Assembly: GCA_042091495.1 (NCBI GenBank)
Contig: JBELHJ010000059.1
Location: 1-13,272 of the forward strand
Length of the DNA stretch: 13,272 nucleotides
Origin: JBELHJ01 sp042091495
Lineage (GTDB): Bacteria; Bacteroidota; Bacteroidia; Flavobacteriales; Flavobacteriaceae
Direction: 5' to 3'
Shown: piece after piece, positions 1 to 6,829 of the stretch
How the letters are laid out: every line of letters starts with the position of its first letter
Numbering within the stretch: the first letter of the stretch is position 1
The notes under the pieces: generated by a model
What the model saw: only the letters and a program-made list of their open reading frames with translations
Told to the model about the DNA's origin: nothing
The model's database searches: none
Translations under genes and position numbers: made by a program

Positions 1-296
1 CTGCATTTGAATTAAATGAAAGTACTTTGGATTATGATCAAAGTGCAGCCCAATTTTCAGATTGGCGACTACCAAATATAGAAGAGTTAAATACGTTGTA
101 TACTCTTAAAGATAGTTTAGGGTTAAAGCCAACTTATTACTGGAGTGCATCACATAGCAATGATGGTGGAGCTTGGGAAAAAAACTTTGGAAACGGAAGA
201 CAAGTGTATGTTGCAAAGCGTGTTTCTAACGTTGTACGAACTGTTAGAGAAGTTTCTTTTGATAAAGAAGAAGAATTAGTCCTCACTGAAGGATAA
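1..296 (+). CDS. DUF1566 (Lcl_C-like) domain protein, 3' fragment
   Basis: The reading frame is open to the left edge (first complete codon at position 3) and ends with TAA at 294-296, so only about the last 97 residues are visible and the true start is outside the window. The segment DWRLPNIEEL, followed by a YWSAS block and a terminal VRTVRE block, is the characteristic pattern of the DUF1566/Lcl_C domain, which is common at the C-terminus of secreted or surface proteins in Bacteroidota. The biochemical role of the domain is not established. No sorting tail follows the domain. Downstream are three successive hairpins, the last a good intrinsic terminator, so the gene is probably the end of its transcript. 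The family call is fairly secure; the function is unknown. Confidence 0.75.
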   Translation, partial: AFELNESTLDYDQSAAQFSDWRLPNIEELNTLYTLKDSLGLKPTYYWSASHSNDGGAWEKNFGNGRQVYVAKRVSNVVRTVREVSFDKEEELVLTEG

Positions 297-306
297 AATA
301 TTAAGC

Positions 307-360
307 AACATAGTAATTCCCTACAGGTACTATGTTTGTATTTCTTGTCTTTTGAAGACA
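307..360 (+). other. two successive hairpins in the 3' region of the DUF1566 gene
   Basis: A perfect 9-bp inverted repeat, AACATAGTA (307-315) with TACTATGTT (328-336), encloses a 12-nt loop and is followed by T-rich sequence. Immediately after is a 6-bp stem, TGTCTT (346-351) with AAGACA (355-360), with a 3-nt loop. These may stabilise the mRNA 3' end or add to termination before the stronger hairpin at 389-420. Both are seen directly; the role is inferred. Confidence 0.45.
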
Positions 361-388
361 TATTTAATGTAGGTTAGTAGATTTGGTT

Positions 389-420
389 AAAAGCGATTCA
401 TATTTGAATCGCTTTTTTTT
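389..420 (+). terminator. Rho-independent terminator after the DUF1566 gene
   Basis: The stem AGCGATTCA (392-400) pairs perfectly with TGAATCGCT (405-413) around a 4-nt loop. It is flanked by As on the left and followed by an uninterrupted T run to 420. This is the expected form of an intrinsic terminator reading rightwards, about 95 bp after the stop codon of the upstream gene. Confidence 0.85.
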
Positions 421-614
421 ATTCCAAGTTTTTGTAAAACAAGGGGTTATGAGTTTTTTTATTTTCACGACATCCAAAAGCCGATTAAGGTCGTAGATAT
501 AATACTTAAGAACCTTTATAAGGTTTTCATGATAAGTAGGTTAATTTTGGTTAGAAAGCAGCTTGAAAGAGCTGCTTTTTTTTATTTTAGGGCTCTAAAT
601 CTAATCACCTACTT
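421..614 (+). other. structured leader or possible small RNA between terminator and YwqK/TonB_C gene
   Basis: No credible ORF lies in this stretch. It contains a short inverted repeat AACCTT/AAGGTT (510-524) and a terminator-like hairpin (555-583). An outer 10-bp arm, ATAAGTAGGT (532-541), is perfectly complementary to ACCTACTTAT (607-616), which includes the first two bases of the ATG at 615. A second stem continues inward: 549-554 pairs with 601-606, with one G-U pair. If transcribed as one RNA, the start codon would sit in a long stem enclosing the terminator hairpin. It could be a regulated leader, or a small RNA ending at 583. The pairing is seen; transcription and function are inferred. 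Confidence 0.35.
555..583 (+). terminator. Intrinsic-terminator-like hairpin just upstream of the YwqK/TonB_C gene
   Basis: The stem AAAGCAGCT (555-563) pairs with AGCTGCTTT (570-578) around a 6-nt loop and runs into eight Ts (576-583). It ends only 31 bp before the ATG at 615, which is unusual for a terminator not preceded by a visible gene. It may therefore be an attenuator for the downstream gene or the end of a small RNA. A weak promoter-like pair, TTG (563-565) then TATTTTAG (583-590) with 17 bp between, overlaps it. Confidence 0.6.
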
Positions 615-2090
615 ATGAAAATTCTTCAGCTATTACTTGTCTTATTTGTTACTTTGAACACATTCGCACAGCAAAATGTGACCAATGATAAAAAATTAAT
701 TTCTGGAAAATCCGAATTATTTTATGATAGCGGAAAACTGCGATTAAGTGGTTTTAAAAAAGACGGTAAACGTTTAGGTTTGTGGCGAGAGATTAATGAA
801 GACGGCTCTTTACATAGCACACATATTTATGAGCGTGATGGGAATTTAAAATCTATTATTTTCTACAATGAAAATGAAAACATTGCCGCTAAGAAAACTA
901 AAATTAAAAATAATAATTATAAGATTTATTATTACCCAAGTGGAAAAGTAAAAAGCACAGTACAATGTAATGAGCAATATCTTTTTGATGGAATTTACAA
1001 GGAGTTTTACGAAAGTGGAGTCCTAAAAATTAAGGCTAATTATAAACAGGGTGATTTAGATGGATTATGGAGTAAATTCAATGTAGAAGAAGGTTTGGAG
1101 TGGGAAGTGTATTATCAAAAAAATAGCAAACAAGGATTTTACAAGCATTACAGTAACACTGGAATTCTATTGTTAGAAGGAACTACTATTAATAATCAAA
1201 AAACTGGTGTTGAAAGGCAGTATTATAAATCTGGAGAATTAAAATGGAAAGGGTTATTTGCTAACGGTATTAAAGTTGGGGATTGGGAAATGTTCGATAA
1301 AAATTCCAAACGAAAAAAAACGATAACCTATAAGAAAGGGACTTTAAAAAAGAGCTCAGATTTGATTCCTGAAGTGTATCTAATCCCTAAAGGGGTTTAT
1401 TATAAATATCCTGTTTTTAATAATAACAGTGCTTTAAGTAATAATGAATCAAGAATGCTTTTTATTCGCAGCGTGGTTGAATTTTGTAAAAACAATATTG
1501 ATTTAAATTTGGCTAAAGAGCTTGATCTTAAAGGTAAAATAACAGTTAGAGTTAGAGCGTCATATAATAAAAGTGGCGAAATTGAAAATATTAACACTTT
1601 CAGTCCACACAAAGTTTTAAATGATGCCGTTCGAGAAGCACTCGTAAAGCTTCCTAGCGTTGATCCGTACACGATTTATAGCAAGCCTTACAGATTTAAT
1701 TTTTCTTTCCCCATTCCTTTTAACAAATCATCTGATCATAATTCAAAGTTTACCGGAACACCTCCCGCATATCCTGGTTGTAAATCTGCAAAAACAATTA
1801 AGCAATCAAAGGAATGTACAAGTGATAAAATCACAGCGTTTGTTGCTAAAAACTATGATACAAATATTGCCAAACAAATAGGTCTTAAAGGTCTCATGAG
1901 AATTAATGTTATTTATAAAATTAATGCTCAAGGATTGGTTGTAGATGTCAAAGCAAGAGCTCCACACCCAGCGTTAGCAGAAGAGGCAGAAAGAGTTATT
2001 AAACGCTTACCTAAATTTGAACCTGGAATGCTAAATGGTGAGGCGGTTACAGTACCCTTTAGCTTACCAATTAAATTCCAAATTCATTAG
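615..2090 (+). CDS. Secreted YwqK/MORN-repeat protein with two C-terminal TonB_C-like domains
   Basis: The 491-residue product begins with a signal peptide ending near residue 18-20 (AQQ). Residues about 34-240 contain repeated units of the type YYPSGKVK, YESGVLK and YYKSGELKWKG followed by G-x-W, typical of YwqK/MORN_2 repeats; these form beta-hairpins and have no settled function in bacteria. Two C-terminal segments, about 283-370 and 385-491, resemble TonB C-terminal domains. The second is clearer: PAYPGC, a paired cysteine at 401, a GLKG turn, the EAERVIKRLP helix and a closing VPFSLPIKF strand. There is no N-terminal transmembrane anchor or proline-rich stalk, so it is not a conventional energy-transducing TonB and probably acts free in the periplasm. 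ATG 615 is chosen because the signal peptide starts there. The gene is likely monocistronic and looks unrelated to the sulfatase locus. Confidence 0.8.
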   Translation: MKILQLLLVLFVTLNTFAQQNVTNDKKLISGKSELFYDSGKLRLSGFKKDGKRLGLWREINEDGSLHSTHIYERDGNLKSIIFYNENENIAAKKTKIKNNNYKIYYYPSGKVKSTVQCNEQYLFDGIYKEFYESGVLKIKANYKQGDLDGLWSKFNVEEGLEWEVYYQKNSKQGFYKHYSNTGILLLEGTTINNQKTGVERQYYKSGELKWKGLFANGIKVGDWEMFDKNSKRKKTITYKKGTLKKSSDLIPEVYLIPKGVYYKYPVFNNNSALSNNESRMLFIRSVVEFCKNNIDLNLAKELDLKGKITVRVRASYNKSGEIENINTFSPHKVLNDAVREALVKLPSVDPYTIYSKPYRFNFSFPIPFNKSSDHNSKFTGTPPAYPGCKSAKTIKQSKECTSDKITAFVAKNYDTNIAKQIGLKGLMRINVIYKINAQGLVVDVKARAPHPALAEEAERVIKRLPKFEPGMLNGEAVTVPFSLPIKFQIH

Positions 2091-2095
2091 TCCTA

Positions 2096-2126
2096 TTGTA
2101 TTAGGTTTATATTTTTAGTAAATTTA
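2096..2126 (+). promoter_or_regulatory. Candidate Bacteroidota promoter for the 63-aa cysteine-rich gene
   Basis: TTG at 2096-2098 is followed after 20 bp by TAAATTTA (2119-2126). The flavobacterial consensus is TTG, 17-23 bp, then TAnnTTTG, so only the last base differs. The ATG at 2148 lies 21 bp further on. The match is short and the region is AT-rich, so it is only suggestive. Confidence 0.35.
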
Positions 2127-2147
2127 TTGTAACTAAAAACACCAACT

Positions 2148-2339
2148 ATGTCAACATACGAATGTAAATCTTGTGGAATGTCTGTTAATGCCTCTTGTGC
2201 CAAGTGTAATGAGCCCCTTGAAAATGGTATGTTAGCTCTAGACGACGGTAGCGAAGTGCAAATATCTCATTGTCCATCTTGTGAGGGTAAGATTAAGTCG
2301 CCTCAATGCTGTGGTGCCGATATGACTTGCGATTTATAG
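2148..2339 (+). CDS. Small cysteine-rich putative metal-binding protein (63 aa)
   Basis: This short gene encodes nine cysteines in 63 residues: pairs C6/C9, C17/C20 and C42/C45, then the adjacent pair C54-C55 and C61. His41 next to C42 is another possible ligand. The spacing of the CxxC knuckles is that of a double zinc-ribbon or rubredoxin-like small protein, so binding of one or two Zn or Fe ions is likely. There is no signal peptide, so it should be cytoplasmic, consistent with reduced metal-ligating thiols. Residues 24-40 between the second and third knuckles look like a short beta-hairpin (LENGMLALDDGSEVQI). I do not recognise a named family. The coding call rests on the strongly non-random cysteine pattern, a clean ATG and a promoter-like element upstream. 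Confidence 0.75.
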   Translation: MSTYECKSCGMSVNASCAKCNEPLENGMLALDDGSEVQISHCPSCEGKIKSPQCCGADMTCDL

Positions 2340-2465
2340 TTTGGCAAAAGATTCTTGAATTTTTAACACTTTTGTTTTTTAACAATGACCTTGCTGTATA
2401 ATGTATTAAAAAACAGTGCATTAAGATTATTGCCCTAGTCATTTAGTGCTGTACTATTCAGATTT

Positions 2466-2511
2466 ATAACACAGAATTCCCAAATATTAACAAAGGTGAC
2501 ATTTGTGTTAT
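2466..2511. promoter_or_regulatory. Putative operator: divergent ATAACACA elements before sulfatase 1
   Basis: ATAACACA at 2466-2473 and its exact reverse complement TGTGTTAT at 2504-2511 are arranged as an inverted pair with starts 38 bp apart. The right half-site overlaps the -33 region of the candidate promoter, which would suit an activator. The same element recurs between the fucosidase and sulfatase 2 (6671-6762); an 11-base extended version, TAACACAGAAT, is identical at 2467-2477 and 6756-6766. The sequence match is direct; regulation of the locus by one factor is inferred. Confidence 0.5.
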
Positions 2512-2538
2512 CCTAGATACTGCGTATTTATATATTTG
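2503..2538 (+). promoter_or_regulatory. Candidate promoter of the lipoprotein sulfatase
   Basis: TATATTTG at 2531-2538 is a perfect TAnnTTTG -7 element of Bacteroidota. TTG at 2503-2505 is a possible -33 element, although the 25-bp spacing is slightly long. Transcription would begin near 2545, giving a leader of roughly 27 nt before ATG 2572. The -33 region coincides with a TGTGTTAT half-site. Confidence 0.5.
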
Positions 2539-2571
2539 CTTTATTACAACCCCCACTTATTGAATAAAGTA

Positions 2572-4089
2572 ATGAAGAAAATTATTCTAGGAGGCCTTAT
2601 AGCGGCTTCTATATTTAGTTGTCAAGGACAAAAAAAAGCGCCTCAAAAAAAGGCAGAGAAACCTAATATTGTATTTCTTTTTACAGATGATCAAACTTAT
2701 ACGTCAATACACGCTTTAGGTAATGAAGAAATCATAACTCCAAATTTTGACAGGTTAGTTAATCAGGGTACTACTTTTACCAATGCCTACAACATGGGTT
2801 CTTGGAGTGGAGCGGTTTGTTTAGCATCTCGGGCTATGATGAATTCTGGGCTTTATGTTTGGCGTGCAGAACAACGTTCAAAAGAATGGCACAAAGGTCA
2901 AAATGTTGATAAGTCATGGGGTACACTTATGGCCTCTCAAGGTTACGATACCTACATGACTGGTAAATGGCATGTGGGTGCAAGTGCCAATAAAATGTTT
3001 CAATATACTAGTAATGTGAGACCTGGTATGCCTGAGGATGAATTCAAGAGGCAAAAAATTCGTAAAAAAATAGATTCATTAAAAAGGATTAATAGCGACG
3101 ATTATGCATCAATAATGCCAGTAGGATATAATAGGCCTTTGGGGCCTGACGATCATTCTTGGTCGCCATCAAATCCAAAGCATGGTGGTTTTTGGAAAGG
3201 TGGAAAACATTGGTCTGAAGTATTAAAAGATGATGCGTTGACATTTATAAATCAAGCTAAATCCAAAGAGGCTCCATTTTTTATGTATTTAGCGTTTAAT
3301 GCGCCTCATGATCCAAGACAAGCCCCTCAAGAGTTTGTGGACATGTATCCTTTAGAGAACATCTCTGTCCCAGAAAGTTTTTTACCAGAATACCCATACA
3401 GACATCAAGTAGATTTGGGAAGCGAGGTAAGGGATGAAGCTTTAGCACCATTTCCAAGAACAGAATATGCGGTTAAAGTTCATAAGCAAGAGTACTACGC
3501 AAGTATAACACATCTAGATGCTCAAATTGGATTAATTTTGGATGCTCTTGAAGCTTCTGGTAAAATGGATAATACATATATTTTCTTATCATCAGACCAT
3601 GGCTTGGCAATGGGAAGACATGGATTATTGGGAAAACAAAATTTATACGACCACAGTATAAGACCACCAATGATTTTATTAGGCCCAGACATTCCTAAGA
3701 ATAATAAAGTTACTGCCGATGTATATCTGCAAGATGTAATGGCAACTTCATTAGAGTTGGCTGGCGTATCAAAACCTGATTATGTAGAATTTAATAGCTT
3801 TTATGACTTAGCAAAAGGAGACCAAAAAGAAAGTCATTACGATGCCATTTATGGTGGCTACAAAAAAGTGCAACGCATGATTAGGAAAGATGGTTATAAA
3901 TTACTTGTTTATCCTAAGGCTAAAAAGGTAAGACTATACCATGTAGCAAAAGATCCAAATGAGTTAAATGATTTAGCAGATAAACCTGAGTACGCTGCAA
4001 AGGTAAAAAGTCTTTTAACAGATTTAATAGATTTACAAGAAACTATGGATGATGACGTCACTTTGAATTCTATGAACAACTTGTTGTAA
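2572..4089 (+). CDS. S1-family (formylglycine) sulfatase, lipoprotein
   Basis: The 505-residue product hydrolyses a sulfate ester, presumably on a polysaccharide or oligosaccharide. The N-terminus is a lipoprotein signal with lipobox IFSC (Cys17), so it should be anchored in a membrane, facing the periplasm or the cell surface. Sulfatase hallmarks appear in order: FTDDQ with metal-binding Asp39/Asp40; CLASR with Cys83 (the residue converted to formylglycine) and Arg87; GKWHVG with Lys132 and His134; APHDP with His246; SSDHG with Asp342/His343; and Lys355. CLASR has Ala where Pro is most common, an accepted variant. An upstream in-frame TTG at 2503 was rejected because it would bury the lipobox and lies within the promoter. 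The spacer upstream holds the ATAACACA operator candidate, and a strong terminator follows. The family call is firm; the substrate is unknown, with a fucose-containing sulfated glycan inferred from the neighbouring GH29. Confidence 0.93.
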   Translation: MKKIILGGLIAASIFSCQGQKKAPQKKAEKPNIVFLFTDDQTYTSIHALGNEEIITPNFDRLVNQGTTFTNAYNMGSWSGAVCLASRAMMNSGLYVWRAEQRSKEWHKGQNVDKSWGTLMASQGYDTYMTGKWHVGASANKMFQYTSNVRPGMPEDEFKRQKIRKKIDSLKRINSDDYASIMPVGYNRPLGPDDHSWSPSNPKHGGFWKGGKHWSEVLKDDALTFINQAKSKEAPFFMYLAFNAPHDPRQAPQEFVDMYPLENISVPESFLPEYPYRHQVDLGSEVRDEALAPFPRTEYAVKVHKQEYYASITHLDAQIGLILDALEASGKMDNTYIFLSSDHGLAMGRHGLLGKQNLYDHSIRPPMILLGPDIPKNNKVTADVYLQDVMATSLELAGVSKPDYVEFNSFYDLAKGDQKESHYDAIYGGYKKVQRMIRKDGYKLLVYPKAKKVRLYHVAKDPNELNDLADKPEYAAKVKSLLTDLIDLQETMDDDVTLNSMNNLL

Positions 4090-4107
4090 CATCATCAATA
4101 ATAACAT

Positions 4108-4139
4108 AAAAAAAGGCACTATTATTAGTGCCTTTTTTT
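4108..4139. terminator. Bidirectional terminator between convergent genes
   Basis: AGGCACT (4114-4120) pairs with AGTGCCT (4127-4133) around ATTATT. The stem is bordered by a run of As on the left and Ts on the right, so it works in both orientations. It separates the sulfatase ending at 4089 from the minus-strand membrane-protein gene ending at 4143. Confidence 0.85.
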
Positions 4140-4142
4140 GTT

Positions 4143-4883
4143 TTATTTTAAAATTACTTTTTTGTAAACTACATAAAAGGGAAGCAGTAAAAGCGCCCCT
4201 AGAAACAGACTGCCTAAGCCACAACTAACTAGAGTTCCAACAAGTAAAATGATAAACATTAATAGACTTGCTACAAAACTAACACCCCATTTTTTTGTGC
4301 CCAGATTGAAACTTAAATTAATATGTTCACTAATTGTTAAATCAGGATTGAATGCAAAAAACACAATAAAGAATGATACAGGAACAAAAGCATAAATGAG
4401 TGGAAATAAACATAGGGCCGCCGCAAAAAATGAAATTAAGCTAGCAATTATCATTAATAACATGCCTTTCCCGAAGTAATTGGGTTTAAAATATAAAAAC
4501 ACATCTTTAAAGTTGGCTTCTCTATCTTCATCAATGTCTCTGACGATTTTATAGAAACCACAATAAAATAAATACTTGACTGCGCCTAAAAGTAAAGAAA
4601 TACCATAGAAGCTTAGTAATCCACTAAAGGAACTTGGTATAGATAGTGCATCGATACGTTCAGGATCAAAATTACCCGATGAAAATTGGGAAACTAGCTC
4701 TTGTATTAAAGGGCTATAAAGCAATAGCGAGACTGGAATGGTAATGGCAAGTAATAAGAGTTGAATTAAAAAGCCATAAGTCCAAACTTTCTTAAAAAGG
4801 TTAAAAGAGGCATTCATAATATCACCTAGAGATAAGCTACCAGACTGGTTGATTTTGTTGTTTAATTCTTGACTGTTGATCAT
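4143..4883 (-). CDS. Multi-pass integral membrane protein of unknown function
   Basis: The 246-residue protein has a short soluble N-terminus (MINSQELNNK onward), an amphipathic segment around LGDIMNASFNLFKK, then long hydrophobic stretches at about 33-57, 86-115, 137-177 and 201-240. That gives perhaps five or six membrane passes. The NASFNLFKK opening and the ISEHINLSFNLG loop before the last hydrophobic block recall uncharacterised flavobacterial inner-membrane proteins that are sometimes mis-annotated as carotene monooxygenases; I see no catalytic motif to support such a name. It is transcribed away from the fucosidase terminator and convergently with sulfatase 1. It probably has its own promoter and may not belong functionally to the polysaccharide locus. 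Confidence 0.75.
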   Translation of the reverse strand: MINSQELNNKINQSGSLSLGDIMNASFNLFKKVWTYGFLIQLLLLAITIPVSLLLYSPLIQELVSQFSSGNFDPERIDALSIPSSFSGLLSFYGISLLLGAVKYLFYCGFYKIVRDIDEDREANFKDVFLYFKPNYFGKGMLLMIIASLISFFAAALCLFPLIYAFVPVSFFIVFFAFNPDLTISEHINLSFNLGTKKWGVSFVASLLMFIILLVGTLVSCGLGSLFLGALLLLPFYVVYKKVILK

Positions 4884-4928
4884 GTTAGATATTTTAGGTT
4901 TTTGTAAAACTAAAATAATTGAGGTGTT

Positions 4929-4972
4929 AAAAAAAATAAAGCGTGATCATTATAAAACTAACAAACACGCTT
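4929..4972 (-). terminator. Terminator of the fucosidase transcript
   Basis: Read on the minus strand, AAGCGTG (complement of 4966-4972) pairs with CACGCTT (complement of 4939-4945) across a 20-nt loop and is followed by a T-rich run (complement of 4929-4936). It lies about 43 bp beyond the fucosidase stop codon. The large loop makes it weaker than the other terminators here. Confidence 0.55.
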
Positions 4973-5014
4973 AAAGTATAAATACGATTCCTGATTACAG
5001 GCAGTAAACTTAAA

Positions 5015-6601
5015 TTACTCCCTATCGTAATTAACCAGTTTCCCTCTTGGGGTTATTTTGAAACTGTAGGCTATATCACAAGGTTTTTTTGAAGGCAAAC
5101 TAATTTCTAAACCGACCTCAGTTATTTTCCAATTTATTGGCTCATCAGCACCTAATAGTGAAATAGAAGCAATACCCTTTGTAGCAAAATCTTTTTCCGC
5201 TTTGATTTCTGGTAATATAATTCTCCCTGATTCAGGCCAGCCAGTTGAAATGGCATAAACTGCAGAATTGTCTTTTTTACGGGTAAACCTTACCTCTTCA
5301 TCTTGAATAGCTCTGTAATCCCAGTACCATAGTTTTTTGGCTTTCTTTTCTTTAAGTATTTGAGCGGTTCCATGTCCATATGTACGCCATTTTCTAGTTT
5401 CAAAAATAGCTTCCCCATTAACATCTATCCAATCACCAATACCATTCATAATTGCAATCTCTCCTTCGGAAATACTACCATCACCTTTAGGGGTTAACGA
5501 TAATAAATAAACCCCGCCTCGACTTACCACATCTATAATGGTTCTAATATGAAAAGATTCTTTGTCTCTATAGGATTTGTTGTTAACATAAGACCACGGG
5601 TAACTAATAGCCCTGTCAATTAGCCAGTATCCTTTTGGATTTGGTTCCATGTCACGGCCCCCTTCATAACATCTTATACCAACACCTTCTGGAAAATTCC
5701 AAATTCTACTTCCTGGCAATTTATTACAAACTACATTATCACTGTTCTTGGCCTTGAAATCTTTAAAAATATTAATTAAGGTATCTTGTGGGATCATATT
5801 TTTAGTGATGGCTCCAGAAAGCCCATCGAACCAAAGCACATCAGGCTCATAGTTATCCATAACTTCTCTTACCTTACCAATCCACTCTTTTCCAAAATTT
5901 TCCTGTGGTTCTACTTCATCGTTTCTAAAAAAATCAGCGTACTGAGGGTCAAATAAATCCCAATTAGCTTTTTGTTCTTTAGTGTATTCATTCATGTGTT
6001 TTTTGTCGTAAGCATATCCAAAAGTTCTAGCATGATGAAATGTTGCAATCAGTTTCATGTCTTCTGCTTTAACAGCAGCAGCAATTTCACCATAGATGTC
6101 TTTTTTAGGCCCTTTTTGCTTGCTATTCCAACGGGTATACTTGGAATCCCATAAACAGAAGCCATCATGATGAACCACACAAATACCTCCAAATTTTGCA
6201 CCTGCATTTTTCATAAGTTTAGCCCACTTACTAGCATCGAAAGCTTTGGCTTCAAATTTATCGATAAGGTCAATGTATCCAAAGTCTTTAATGGCTCCGT
6301 AAGTCTGTCTGTGATATTCTTTTACACCTTTTTTATCGTAAGCATCTTTAGCAACATAGAGTTCATTGATGTAATCTGGGCCACCGTGAGCCGCAACAGA
6401 GTACACCCCCCAATGTGTATATACGCCAAATTTGGCATCTACCATCCACTCTGGAATTTCCATCTCTTGCAAAGACTTCCAGCCTTTTGAAACAGGAATT
6501 TCCCAATTCTTTCCACCCAGTTCGGATTTTTTTAATTGCTTTTTTTGAGCAGTAGCATTAATCGTAAACACAATTAATATACATTTCAATATTGTTTTCA
6601 T
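5015..6601 (-). CDS. GH29 alpha-L-fucosidase, secreted
   Basis: The 528-residue product is a retaining exo-alpha-L-fucosidase that should release terminal fucose. A type I signal peptide (MKTILKCILIVFTINATAQ) predicts a periplasmic enzyme; there is no lipobox or T9SS tail. GH29 features in order are KFGVYTHWGVYS (His63), VVHHDGFCLWDS (His144/His145 in the fucose-binding pocket), FHHAR (189-192), and LWFDG with Asp259 as nucleophile, Trp257 preceding it as in characterised GH29 enzymes. The acid/base glutamate is poorly conserved in the family; Glu313 or Glu319 in the YEGGRDMEP segment are the nearest candidates, by inference. Residues about 400-520 form the usual C-terminal beta-sandwich. The length is normal. 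It is divergent from sulfatase 2 and shares a spacer dense in ATAACACA elements, so the two are probably co-induced. Linkage specificity cannot be read from sequence. Confidence 0.93.
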   Translation of the reverse strand: MKTILKCILIVFTINATAQKKQLKKSELGGKNWEIPVSKGWKSLQEMEIPEWMVDAKFGVYTHWGVYSVAAHGGPDYINELYVAKDAYDKKGVKEYHRQTYGAIKDFGYIDLIDKFEAKAFDASKWAKLMKNAGAKFGGICVVHHDGFCLWDSKYTRWNSKQKGPKKDIYGEIAAAVKAEDMKLIATFHHARTFGYAYDKKHMNEYTKEQKANWDLFDPQYADFFRNDEVEPQENFGKEWIGKVREVMDNYEPDVLWFDGLSGAITKNMIPQDTLINIFKDFKAKNSDNVVCNKLPGSRIWNFPEGVGIRCYEGGRDMEPNPKGYWLIDRAISYPWSYVNNKSYRDKESFHIRTIIDVVSRGGVYLLSLTPKGDGSISEGEIAIMNGIGDWIDVNGEAIFETRKWRTYGHGTAQILKEKKAKKLWYWDYRAIQDEEVRFTRKKDNSAVYAISTGWPESGRIILPEIKAEKDFATKGIASISLLGADEPINWKITEVGLEISLPSKKPCDIAYSFKITPRGKLVNYDRE

Positions 6602-6653
6602 AAATAATAGTTTTCTTATTGTAAAACTCTGATTTTAAAGCCTTTTTAAAGAA

Positions 6654-6669
6654 AATTGATGTATCAATT
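6654..6669. promoter_or_regulatory. Perfect palindrome AATTGAT-GT-ATCAATT upstream of the fucosidase
   Basis: Two 7-bp arms, AATTGAT (6654-6660) and ATCAATT (6663-6669), are separated by 2 bp and directly abut the ATAACACA element at 6671. The compact symmetry suits a dimeric repressor or activator site. It lies 52 bp upstream of the fucosidase start. Such AT-rich palindromes also arise by chance, so this is tentative. Confidence 0.3.
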
Positions 6670-6670
6670 A

Positions 6671-6762
6671 ATAACACATAAATATAAATATTGTTCTTGT
6701 GGTGTTATATCTGTTTTACGCCCAAATTCACAAATAACACAAAAAGGTTGTTTTGTAACACA
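6671..6762. promoter_or_regulatory. Cluster of four ATAACACA-type elements in the divergent fucosidase/sulfatase 2 spacer
   Basis: Elements are ATAACACA (6671-6678), GGTGTTAT in the opposite orientation (6701-6708, one mismatch), ATAACACA (6734-6741) and GTAACACA (6755-6762, one mismatch). The last two are direct repeats starting 21 bp apart, two helical turns, as expected for a protein binding one DNA face, such as an AraC-type dimer or a hybrid two-component regulator. The first two form an inverted pair nearer the fucosidase. The element also flanks the sulfatase 1 promoter. The factor is not encoded in this window. Confidence 0.5.
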
Positions 6763-6829
6763 GAATATTCATTTAGATAAGAGTTTAAAAATGCTATTGT
6801 ACATTTAGTCCTTAATTAAAAATGACAAG

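Noticed and set aside
2503..2571. In-frame TTG extension of sulfatase 1 by 23 residues
   Set aside because: It would bury the lipobox signal peptide and overlaps the -33/-7 promoter and operator elements. ATG 2572 gives a standard lipoprotein start.
3505..3512. ATAACACA inside sulfatase 1
   Set aside because: It encodes conserved protein sequence (SITHLD) within the ORF and has no partner site, so it is taken as a chance match.
4143..4883. Carotene monooxygenase-type name for the membrane protein
   Set aside because: The sequence is a string of hydrophobic helices with no histidine iron ligands or other oxygenase motif.
5972..6490. Plus-strand open frames of 60 and 107 codons opposite the fucosidase
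   Set aside because: They are antisense to GH29 catalytic blocks and have hydrophobic, low-information translations without recognisable motifs.
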